From the NCBI GenBank assembly GCA_045533195.1, contig JAZSHI010000011.1, positions 1 to 31,250 of the forward strand: a stretch of 31,250 nucleotides of DNA. The letters run 5' to 3'. The translations under genes were made by a program, and so were the position numbers. Positions 8,462 to 14,866 of this stretch are shown here, in pieces. Every line of letters starts with the position of its first letter. Position 1 is the first letter of the stretch. The stretch is from SIG607 sp045533195. GTDB taxonomy: Bacteria > Bacillota > Clostridia > Oscillospirales > Acutalibacteraceae. The notes beneath the pieces are model-generated. The model saw only the letters and a list, made by a program, of their open reading frames with translations, did no database searches and was not told the origin of the DNA.

Positions 8462-8765
8462 ACGTGTTAAAACACGCCACTAAATGCGATGAGCAGAAAC
8501 AAGTAAATCTGGAAAGATTCTGGAGAGAGTTGTCGGTTGGTGCGAGACAAAGAGGACGTCCATTTTGAATTCATTCTGTTAGCAGTGCACTGAACAAGAT
8601 TAGTCTTAAGTAGGATGCAACGGGTGTTCCCGTAACAGAACTAAGGTATGTTAGTACCTGAAAAGGTCGTTATCGTGAGATAGCGGCGAACTGAGGTGGT
8701 ACCACGGGATTTCGATTTTCTCGTCCTCTGTATTCTTAATCGGAATGCAGAGGACTTTTTATTTT
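8462..8765 (+). promoter_or_regulatory. T-box leader, specifier probably UUC (phenylalanine)
   Basis: The leader fills most of the 402-base gap before paaK. The hallmark T-box sequence AGGTGGTACCACG is at 8694-8706. It is followed by a strong terminator (stem 8723-8735 with 8742-8755, then TTTTTATTTT). Stem I is at about 8485-8590: CAGAA (8494-8498) pairs with TTCTG (8574-8578). Above that the 5' strand has AGTAA (8502-8506) opposite GAA (8567-8569), the loop-E arrangement of specifier loops. The triplet after GAA is TTC (8570-8572), the Phe codon. The acceptor-end bulge reads UGGU (8697-8700), which fits a tRNA ending ACCA, as expected for tRNA-Phe. Family knowledge: uncharged tRNA stabilises the antiterminator and turns the genes on. 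The T-box call is firm; the Phe assignment is from hand folding. Confidence 0.9.
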
Positions 8766-8818
8766 CCTTTCATTCCGAAGGTTTGTACCAAACAAAATAA
8801 CAGAAAGGATGATCAAAA

Positions 8819-10126
8819 ATGGCACAAAACTACTATCAAAAAGAAATCGAAACTTTGCCCGTTGAAGATATTAAAAAGCTTCAATCGGAAAAACTAAGAA
8901 AGCAGGTTAAGCACGTTTACGAAAACGTAGCATACTACCGCGACCTAATGGACAAAAAAGGGGTTAAGCCCGAAGACATTAACGGCATTGAGGATTTGCA
9001 CAAGCTTCCCTTCTTATCCAAGGCAGATTTAAGAGATGCCTATCCTTACGGTCTTTTAGGTTCTCCCCTGAAGGACTGCGTTCGTATTCATTCCACATCG
9101 GGCACTACAGGCAAACGTGTGGTTGCTTTCTATACCCAGCACGATATTGATTTATGGGAAGACTGCTGTGCAAGAGCAATTGTTGCCGCAGGCGGAACCA
9201 GTGAAGACGTTTGTCAGGTTGCATACGGTTACGGACTCTTTACAGGCGGTTCGGGACTGCACGGCGGTTCTCACAAGGTTGGCTGTCTTACCCTTCCTAT
9301 GTCCTCCGGCTTTACCGAGAGACAGATTCAGTTTATGACCGACCTTAACGCAACTATTATCTGCTGTACTCCTTCCTATGCAGCTTATATAGCCGAATCC
9401 TTAAAGGAAATGGGAATGACTCCCGACCAAATTCCCCTTAAAGCAGGTATCTTCGGCGCAGAGCCTTGGACCGAGGAAATGAGAAGAAATATAGAGGCTG
9501 ATTTAGGTATTAAAGCATACGATATTTACGGTCTTACCGAAACAAGCGGCCCAGGTGTAGCATTTGAATGCTGTGAGCAAAGCGGTATGCATATAAATGA
9601 AGACCACTTCATTGCCGAAATTATTGACCCCGATACAGAAGAGGTTCTTCCCGAAGGCGAAAAGGGTGAGCTTGTATTTACCGCCCTTGATAAAGAGGCA
9701 TTTCCTCTCCTTCGTTACAGAACCCGTGATATATGTGTATTAAGCCGTAAAAAATGCTCCTGCGGAAGAACCTTTATCAAAATGGCAAAGCCTATGGGCA
9801 GAACCGACGATATGCTTATTATCCGCGGTGTAAACGTCTTCCCAAGCCAGATAGAAACAGTTCTTTTAAACGAAGGCTATCAGCCTAACTATCAGATTAT
9901 CGTTGACAGAGTGGGCAACAATGACACCTTTGACGTTAACGTTGAAATGAATCCCGACCAGTTCACCGATACTGTAAGCGGTATAACAAGTCTCGAAAAG
10001 AAGCTTTCAAATTCAATGAAGCTTATGCTTGGTATCAACCCCGCCGTTCATCTTGTTCCGCCCAAGAGCATAACCAGAAGCGAAGGCAAAGCTGTTCGCG
10101 TTATTGATAAAAGAAAATTACATTAA
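8819..10126 (+). CDS. paaK: Phenylacetate-CoA ligase
   Basis: 435 residues, the usual PaaK length. Motifs: HSTSGTTGKRVV (phosphate loop, about residues 91-102), YDIYGLTETSGPG (about 236-248), LLRYRTRDIC with the ribose-binding Asp, and GRTDDMLIIRGVNVFPSQIE leading into the C-terminal AMP-binding_C_2 domain. A cluster of cysteines (CSCGRTF) fits the CxCG pattern of this family. The reaction is arylacetate + ATP + CoA to arylacetyl-CoA + AMP + PPi. The start has AAAGG ten bases upstream. It sits directly behind a T-box and before an ACT-domain gene. Amino-acid starvation control is odd for a degradative enzyme and fits an anabolic role, with IorAB carboxylating the arylacetyl-CoA (inference). 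Confidence 0.95.
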   Translation: MAQNYYQKEIETLPVEDIKKLQSEKLRKQVKHVYENVAYYRDLMDKKGVKPEDINGIEDLHKLPFLSKADLRDAYPYGLLGSPLKDCVRIHSTSGTTGKRVVAFYTQHDIDLWEDCCARAIVAAGGTSEDVCQVAYGYGLFTGGSGLHGGSHKVGCLTLPMSSGFTERQIQFMTDLNATIICCTPSYAAYIAESLKEMGMTPDQIPLKAGIFGAEPWTEEMRRNIEADLGIKAYDIYGLTETSGPGVAFECCEQSGMHINEDHFIAEIIDPDTEEVLPEGEKGELVFTALDKEAFPLLRYRTRDICVLSRKKCSCGRTFIKMAKPMGRTDDMLIIRGVNVFPSQIETVLLNEGYQPNYQIIVDRVGNNDTFDVNVEMNPDQFTDTVSGITSLEKKLSNSMKLMLGINPAVHLVPPKSITRSEGKAVRVIDKRKLH

Positions 10127-10139
10127 AGGAGAATAGATT

Positions 10140-10571
10140 ATGTCATTAAAACAACTTACTGTTTTTGTTCAAAATCAGCAGGGCGCTTTGGTAGCAATTA
10201 CCGACACCTTGGCAAAGCACAACGTAAATATACGCGCCCTTTCAATTGCAGATACCGAGGATTTCGGAATTCTCCGTCTTATTGTAAACGATACCGTAAC
10301 AGCCCTTGATACCCTAAAGAGTGACGGCTATCTTATTAAAACCACCGACGTTGTAGGCGTTAAAATAGGCGATGCCCCCGGAAAACTATCAGTTGCCTTA
10401 AAGGTACTTGATGAAAACCATATAAATATGGAATACCTCTACGCATTTATGACAAGAACCGAAAAACACGCTTACGTCGTTCTTCGTGTTGCCGATAATG
10501 AAAAGGCAGAAAGCGCCCTTGAAGAAAACGGCTTCCACATTATAACCGACAAAGACGTAGATAAACTATAA
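10140..10571 (+). CDS. Tandem ACT-domain amino-acid-binding protein
   Basis: 143 residues made of two ACT domains and nothing else: first about residues 4-66 (LTVFVQNQQGALVAITDTLAKHNVNIRALS), second about 72-140 (VALKVLDENHINMEYLYAFM). Each shows the beta-alpha-beta-beta-alpha-beta pattern with the LxxxNxNI loop that binds amino acids at domain interfaces. It starts 13 bases after paaK, with AAAGGAG overlapping the paaK stop. Stand-alone ACT proteins next to paaK and ior are a common arrangement in Clostridia and archaea. A feedback sensor of an aromatic amino acid is the likely role, but the ligand and target are not known from sequence. A terminator follows at once. Confidence 0.88.
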   Translation: MSLKQLTVFVQNQQGALVAITDTLAKHNVNIRALSIADTEDFGILRLIVNDTVTALDTLKSDGYLIKTTDVVGVKIGDAPGKLSVALKVLDENHINMEYLYAFMTRTEKHAYVVLRVADNEKAESALEENGFHIITDKDVDKL

Positions 10572-10583
10572 TCATTATAAGCT

Positions 10584-10617
10584 AAAACCGAGAAGATTTT
10601 TATCTTCTCGGTTTTTC
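10584..10617 (+). terminator. Rho-independent terminator after paaK-ACT
   Basis: Perfect stem AAAACCGAGAAGAT / ATCTTCTCGGTTTT with a short TTTT(T) loop, ending in a T-run. It closes the T-box operon and separates it from the sigma-factor gene. Confidence 0.9.
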
Positions 10618-10682
10618 ACACTAAAAACTTGCAACCTTTTTCAAAATTTAAACACTATATAAGTGAAAGGAGGTTAAAGGAA

Positions 10683-12278
10683 ATGGCACCCAGAGAGCTT
10701 CTTAATCTACTGACCGAAAATTATATGAACAAGCTGTTTTATTTTAGTCTCAAAAAAACCGGTGACAGCTTAGAAGCAGAAAATCTGACTTCGGATATTT
10801 TGCTTAATATTATTACTTCCCTCGAAAGAGGAAATAAGCCCGAAAATTTTGAGGCGTGGGTTTGGGGCATTGCCCGTAACCGTTATAGTGTATGGGCTAA
10901 AAATAAGCATAATAAAAATCAGATGTTTGCTACCCCGTATATCTGCGAATATGAAATATCCGACCATACCGCAAATATTGAGAATAAAATAATTTTCAGT
11001 GAAAATTTAAAATTGCTCAGGCGAGAATTAGCGTTTATTTCCTCAGAATACCGTAATATTGTGGTTGCCTATTACATAGAGGATAGAAAAATAAAAGATA
11101 TTGCCCTTTCTTTAAAACTTCCCGAAAGCACAGTTAAGTCTAAGCTGTTCCGCGCAAGAAAAATTTTGAAAGAAGGTATGAGTATGTCAAGAGAATTTGG
11201 TATAAGAAGTTATAAACCCGAAAACGTTGATTTTGCCGCAAGCGGTCAACAGCCAAGCGGTCTGCCTTGGAAAGCCGTCCAAAGAAGTCTGCCTAAAAAT
11301 ATATTACTTGAATTAGACAACAACCCATTAACAATAGAACAATTGGCTATTGAATGTGGAGTTGCCATGCCCTATATGGAAGAGGAAGTTAAATTACTTC
11401 TGGATGCGACACTTCTTAAAAAGATTGGCAATAAATATGTGTCAAACATTTTTATCTCCAGTAAAGAGTGTCAGTATGAAATTTGGAAATCACAAAGAGA
11501 ACATTCAAAAGAGCGAAGCCAAATGATAGATACTATTGTTACCGATTCACTTGACCGTTTTCGTGAACTTGGAACAGTTAAAAACAATATGAGCGATAAC
11601 GATCTAAAATGGTGGGCAGTCATTTTTGCAGTAGATTGTTTTGTGCAAAGCCTGGATGTGTATAATATCTATTTCCCCGAAAAACGCGCCAATGGCGAAA
11701 CTTGGGGTTTTATGGGATTTGAAAAGTATGAAGTCCCTGAAAAAACTGCTATGGGGCATAACGGTTTTGGCAGTGAAACCGTTATGTTTTGGGCATATAA
11801 AATCGGCGATGATACTTTAAATCTTTGGGAAAGAGCCGGTGAAATGGATTACTCCCAAGCTCTTTTCTTTGCCGATGTTTTAAAAAATAGCAGGAAATTT
11901 TCTGATTTTTCGGAAAGCGAAAGGGCGGTTTGGAAAAGATTAGAAAATCGTTTTGCTCATTTAGATGAGAACGGAAACATTGTTTCTGACATTTTGGTTT
12001 TAGCGGGGGATACAAAACAGAAATGTATAGATATTTTACATTCACATCCACTATCCAACAAACTAATTAAAAATTTCAAAAATGCTTTTGATGAAACTGT
12101 AAGAATTTTAAAAAAATACAGTCATCCAATTTTGGAAAAACAACTTTCATATTGCGCTTCAATGATGATTTTAAATACCCGTATGATGACAGTACATGAT
12201 GAAATTTTAGCCGATAAGCTCATAGTTCCCGAAAATCCCGATAAAAGCACCATTGCTATGTGGATAGAATATAAATAA
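10683..12278 (+). CDS. ECF-like sigma factor with long C-terminal extension
   Basis: 531 residues from the ATG at 10683, chosen because a strong AAAGGAGG (10666-10673) lies nine bases before it; the frame is open back to a TTG at 10629, which has no ribosome site. Residues about 5-80 look like sigma region 2 (ENLTSDILLNIITSL, NFEAWVWGIARNRY). Residues about 108-165 are region 4, ending in the recognition helix KIKDIALSLKLPESTVKSKLFRARKIL. Residues about 205-258 look like a winged helix (LTIEQLAIECGVAMPYMEEEVKLLL). The remaining 270 residues match no domain I can name. Ordinary ECF factors have about 160-200 residues. It should recruit RNA polymerase to a small regulon, with the extension as built-in sensor or anti-sigma replacement (inference). 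No anti-sigma gene is adjacent. A TGCAACCTTTTT sequence upstream (10630-10641) resembles an ECF -35 element. Confidence 0.8.
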   Translation: MAPRELLNLLTENYMNKLFYFSLKKTGDSLEAENLTSDILLNIITSLERGNKPENFEAWVWGIARNRYSVWAKNKHNKNQMFATPYICEYEISDHTANIENKIIFSENLKLLRRELAFISSEYRNIVVAYYIEDRKIKDIALSLKLPESTVKSKLFRARKILKEGMSMSREFGIRSYKPENVDFAASGQQPSGLPWKAVQRSLPKNILLELDNNPLTIEQLAIECGVAMPYMEEEVKLLLDATLLKKIGNKYVSNIFISSKECQYEIWKSQREHSKERSQMIDTIVTDSLDRFRELGTVKNNMSDNDLKWWAVIFAVDCFVQSLDVYNIYFPEKRANGETWGFMGFEKYEVPEKTAMGHNGFGSETVMFWAYKIGDDTLNLWERAGEMDYSQALFFADVLKNSRKFSDFSESERAVWKRLENRFAHLDENGNIVSDILVLAGDTKQKCIDILHSHPLSNKLIKNFKNAFDETVRILKKYSHPILEKQLSYCASMMILNTRMMTVHDEILADKLIVPENPDKSTIAMWIEYK

Positions 12279-12366
12279 AGATAAGAGGATTTAATTATAT
12301 TCTAAAAGCCACAAAAAAATCGAGTTACTTGTTATAATAACACAAAAGCAATAAAGATCACATATG

Positions 12367-12395
12367 TTGAAAATTTTGTCGAAGTATGATATAAT
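12367..12395 (+). promoter_or_regulatory. Promoter of the Abi_2-like gene
   Basis: TTGAAA (12367-12372), 17 bases, perfect TATAAT (12390-12395). It is followed by AGAGGTGA (12402-12409) and the GTG at 12420, the original start of the Abi gene. A 13-base palindrome TGTTATAATAACA lies just upstream at 12330-12342. Confidence 0.65.
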
Positions 12396-12419
12396 ATGCC
12401 AAGAGGTGATTTCGAGGCA

Positions 12420-12470
12420 GTGGAACGAAAACAAAAACTTGATGTTGCAGGTCAAGTGGAACATATGTAA
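12420..12470 (+). pseudogene. Severed N-terminus of the Abi_2-like gene (premature TAA)
   Basis: Starting at GTG 12420, with AGAGGTGA ten bases upstream, the frame reads VERKQKLDVAGQVEHM then TAA (12468-12470). The same frame continues without interruption as SKGIKFNIENENFAIDYLQNNTYYFKLKAYQ. Abi_2/AbiF proteins typically begin with a QIEHLKSKGI-type helix, so the TAA stands where a Lys codon (AAA) is expected. One base change explains the break. It may be a real nonsense mutation or a sequence error. Confidence 0.75.
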
Positions 12471-12521
12471 AGCAAAGGAATAAAATTTAATATTGAAAAT
12501 GAAAATTTTGCAATTGACTAT

Positions 12522-13385
12522 TTGCAAAATAATACATATTATTTTAAACTAAAAGCATATCAAAAGTTATATGATACATATAATTCTGGCGATAATAGGG
12601 GACAATATTTAAATTTAGAATTTGCATATCTTCGAGATTTGGCAACTATTGATTCTTTATTAAGAAAGAAAATACTAAGCATTGCAATTGATGTAGAACA
12701 CTATCTAAAGGTCAAACTATTGCAGGATTTTAACAAATCAGATGAAGATGGATATACTATAATTGACACGTTCAAATCTATAGATCCCGAACATTTTGAA
12801 AACGAAATAAAAAACAAATCTTACGGTAGAGCCTGCAAGGATCTTGTGGATAAATATAAAAGCGATTTTGCTATCTGGAATCTTGTAGAAATTATAAGTT
12901 TTAAAGACTTTCAGGAGCTGTATAAACTTTTTTATTCAAGAAACAAAGATGTATTTTGTTCAAAAAAGAATAACGATAATTTTAAGGGAGAATACTTTTA
13001 CCTAATAAATCCGGTAAGATTACTTAGAAACGCGGCTGCTCATAATAATTGCTTGTTAATTGATTTGGTTAAAACGCCCGATTTAACTTTTGATGCAGAA
13101 TACACAGTGTGCGCATTTCTGGGTAAAAAAGGAATCAAAAACACAACAATAAACAAGCAAATGTCTAAACCTGTTATTAATGATTTTTGCGTATTGCTTT
13201 ATTTGTATTCTCAAATAGCACCTTTAACGGCACGACAGCACGCTTTCGAAGAGTTAAAAGACTTTTTTGACAACCGAATTATTAAACATAAAGAGTATTA
13301 TAAGAACAATTCTATTCTTTTATCTGCATATGATTTTATGAAAAAAGTAATAAATGTTTTTTATGAATCTACACAAAATGCATGA
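12522..13385 (+). CDS. Abi_2 / AbiF-type HEPN protein, remaining open frame
   Basis: 287 residues from the TTG at 12522; the frame is open from 12471, after an in-frame stop that removes the first 17 codons of the gene. It matches the abortive-infection Abi_2 (AbiD/AbiF) family: YYFKLKAYQKLYDTYN, then YLNLEFAYLRDLATIDSLLRKKILSIAIDVEHYLKVKLL, then LLRNAAAHNNCLL. RNAAAH (residues 169-174) is the R-x4-H motif of HEPN ribonucleases. Family knowledge: these proteins confer phage resistance or act as RNA-guided or RNA-restrained toxins. The gene is AT-rich compared with its housekeeping neighbours, consistent with transfer. No good ribosome site precedes 12522, so unless the stop is read through or is an error, the protein is probably poorly made. 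A small structured RNA lies directly downstream. Confidence 0.8.
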   Translation: MQNNTYYFKLKAYQKLYDTYNSGDNRGQYLNLEFAYLRDLATIDSLLRKKILSIAIDVEHYLKVKLLQDFNKSDEDGYTIIDTFKSIDPEHFENEIKNKSYGRACKDLVDKYKSDFAIWNLVEIISFKDFQELYKLFYSRNKDVFCSKKNNDNFKGEYFYLINPVRLLRNAAAHNNCLLIDLVKTPDLTFDAEYTVCAFLGKKGIKNTTINKQMSKPVINDFCVLLYLYSQIAPLTARQHAFEELKDFFDNRIIKHKEYYKNNSILLSAYDFMKKVINVFYESTQNA

Positions 13386-13413
13386 ATTTCTTCACAAAAT
13401 GTAAATATTTTTC

Positions 13414-13442
13414 TTGACAAAACGAAAAATAGTACATATAAT
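13414..13442 (+). promoter_or_regulatory. Strong consensus promoter of a small RNA
   Basis: Perfect TTGACA (13414-13419) and perfect TATAAT (13437-13442) with the ideal 17-bp spacer, starting 29 bases after the Abi stop. No open reading frame follows. The start point should be near 13449-13452. Confidence 0.9.
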
Positions 13443-13449
13443 AGTAATG

Positions 13450-13511
13450 TAGAAAAAAAACAACTACCATTGTTTTTAGTGGATCGGTGCCTGCACTGGT
13501 CCTATTTTTTT
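13450..13511 (+). ncRNA. Small structured RNA downstream of the Abi_2 gene (abiF-RNA-like)
   Basis: About 60 bases between a consensus promoter and a U-run. Hairpin 1: AAAAACAA (13456-13463), loop CTACCA, TTGTTTTT (13470-13477). Hairpin 2: GGATCGGTGC with GCACTGGTCC (13481-13502), followed by TATTTTTTT, so it doubles as a terminator. ACCA in loop 1 could pair with TGGT in hairpin 2, giving a possible pseudoknot. A conserved abiF RNA motif is known next to abiF genes from comparative genomics, and the position, size and strong promoter fit; I could not score it against the model. The likely role is partner or antitoxin RNA for the HEPN protein (inference). Confidence 0.7.
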
Positions 13512-13522
13512 GAAAATAAGTG

Positions 13523-13553
13523 GCGGAGTGGGAATCCACTCCGCTTTGTTTTT
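13523..13553. terminator. Terminator between the small RNA and the convergent XRE gene
   Basis: Perfect 9-bp stem GCGGAGTGG / CCACTCCGC with loop GAAT, followed by TTTGTTTTT. It lies just past the end of the minus-strand XRE gene (13557), so it can serve as a second terminator for the small RNA and may also stop transcription arriving from the other side. Confidence 0.85.
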
Positions 13554-13556
13554 ACA

Positions 13557-14615
13557 TTATTTTAACAACGCTTTAAAGTTTTCTTGTTCTCTAATGGGAT
13601 CAAAACAATGATTATTAATAAGAGTATCCCTAAAACCGTCAAGAGGTGTTTCTAATGCATCGCTTATCGGTTTTTTGCCGCCGACTAAATTGAATAGCGG
13701 TGCAGTATATTGATAACTGTTTTGCTTTGCAAAGAGTGTGTCTTGCTCGGCATGGTATCTTGCTTTTTCAAGTTCTTTTATAACTTCATCGTATTTCTTT
13801 TCACCGCACAGGAAAAAAGCTTTGTCAATAAAATTATAGGTTAATATATTGTTGTGGAACTGAAAATTTTTATCGGGGAAAAGAATGTATAAAATTTTCT
13901 CAATAGCGTTACAAACATCTAATGTTTTATAGCCAAATTGGAGTGAAGAAATAAACTGCATTAGTTTTTGGTTTGAAAGGATTTGACAATGCTTTCTTTT
14001 TTCCATACCTTCTAAACACCAAACGAGCAATTCGTTTCTTTTGTCCTCCTCTTCTTCGCTTAAAGCATATTCCTTTGCCTTTTCCAAATTTCCTTTGGAG
14101 TGATATGATAAAACTATTCCGTGCAGTGCACTATCGTGAAGTTTTGCTAATGGGTTACTATCTAAAACAATTTTGTAATGTTTAATAGCACTATCGAGTA
14201 ACCTATTAAATTCCTCTTCATTGTTTTCATCTATTGTTCCGCGCTTTTCAAAAGCCATATAATATTCTGCTGAAGCAAGCCACTCTACATATTCCATATT
14301 TCCTGGGTATTCCTGAACAGCTTTTACCGCTATTTGATAATTCTTTTCCTTATCGTTGTGTTTCCAATACTCAAAACAAGCCGCATCAAACTCCGCTTTT
14401 CGTAGGTCTTTTTTATATGTGTCCATACCAAGCAAAAGGTCGGTTGTTACATTAAATAAATTAGCAAGCGGCGGTAGAAGTGAAATATCAGGCATGGCAG
14501 AGTTTGTTTCCCAACGACTGACTGCTTGTGGCGAAATGTTTAATAGTTCCGCTAGTTTTTCTTGTGTCATATTATTTTTAAGACGTAAATCTTTTATAAT
14601 TTTTCCAAATGTCAT
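13557..14615 (-). CDS. XRE-family helix-turn-helix regulator with C-terminal repeat-like region
   Basis: 352 residues from the ATG at 14615, which has AAGGAG 10-15 bases upstream; the longer frame to 14780 is spurious. Residues about 4-60 form a Cro/CI-type HTH: IIKDLRLKNNMTQEKLAELLNISPQAVSRWETNSAMPDISLLPPLANLFNVTTDLLLG. The rest is helical and rich in Glu/Lys with TPR-like spacing (HYKIVLDSNPLAKLHDSALHGIVLSYHSKGNLEKAKEYALSEEE). This is a common architecture for stand-alone Clostridial regulators. Its target is unknown. It faces the Abi locus tail to tail and diverges from the NSS transporter at 14867, which is a candidate target (inference). Confidence 0.85.
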   Translation of the reverse strand: MTFGKIIKDLRLKNNMTQEKLAELLNISPQAVSRWETNSAMPDISLLPPLANLFNVTTDLLLGMDTYKKDLRKAEFDAACFEYWKHNDKEKNYQIAVKAVQEYPGNMEYVEWLASAEYYMAFEKRGTIDENNEEEFNRLLDSAIKHYKIVLDSNPLAKLHDSALHGIVLSYHSKGNLEKAKEYALSEEEEDKRNELLVWCLEGMEKRKHCQILSNQKLMQFISSLQFGYKTLDVCNAIEKILYILFPDKNFQFHNNILTYNFIDKAFFLCGEKKYDEVIKELEKARYHAEQDTLFAKQNSYQYTAPLFNLVGGKKPISDALETPLDGFRDTLINNHCFDPIREQENFKALLK

Positions 14616-14639
14616 AAACCTTTCTCCTTTATGTGTTTT

Positions 14640-14660
14640 GACCGGTCTGACTATATTATA
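14640..14660 (-). promoter_or_regulatory. Promoter and possible operator of the XRE gene
   Basis: Minus-strand TATAAT at 14655-14660, with no good -35. The 8-bp palindrome GACCGGTC (14640-14647) covers the expected start point. A 17-base palindrome ATCAATTTAAAATTGAT lies further up at 14704-14720. Autoregulation through one of these is plausible. Confidence 0.4.
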
Positions 14661-14801
14661 GCATAATTTATGTAGGTTTCCATATCCCGTTAATTGACAG
14701 ATTATCAATTTAAAATTGATTAAAACGAATATATTACAGACATAAATCATCAAAAGAGAATAAAAACCCAATTGAAACAACCGCTCTCACTATAGTTTTC
14801 C

Positions 14802-14830
14802 TTGCTTTTTTAGGCAAAATATGGCATAAT
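14802..14830 (+). promoter_or_regulatory. Promoter of the NSS transporter gene
   Basis: TTGCTT (14802-14807), 17 bases, CATAAT (14825-14830), 36 bases before the ATG. The rest of the 250-base gap between 14616 and 14866 holds the palindromes noted for the XRE promoter and no gene. Confidence 0.45.
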
Positions 14831-14866
14831 ACTATTGTATTATTTTTTCGAAAGGTTTGAGAAATT

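Noticed and set aside
10629..10682. N-terminal extension of the sigma-factor gene from a TTG
   Set aside because: There is no ribosome site before the TTG, whereas AAAGGAGG is correctly placed for the ATG at 10683. The stretch also overlaps the ECF-like promoter element.
14616..14780. 55-codon N-terminal extension of the XRE regulator
   Set aside because: The added residues do not belong to the HTH family, and the strong ribosome site is directly before the ATG at 14615.
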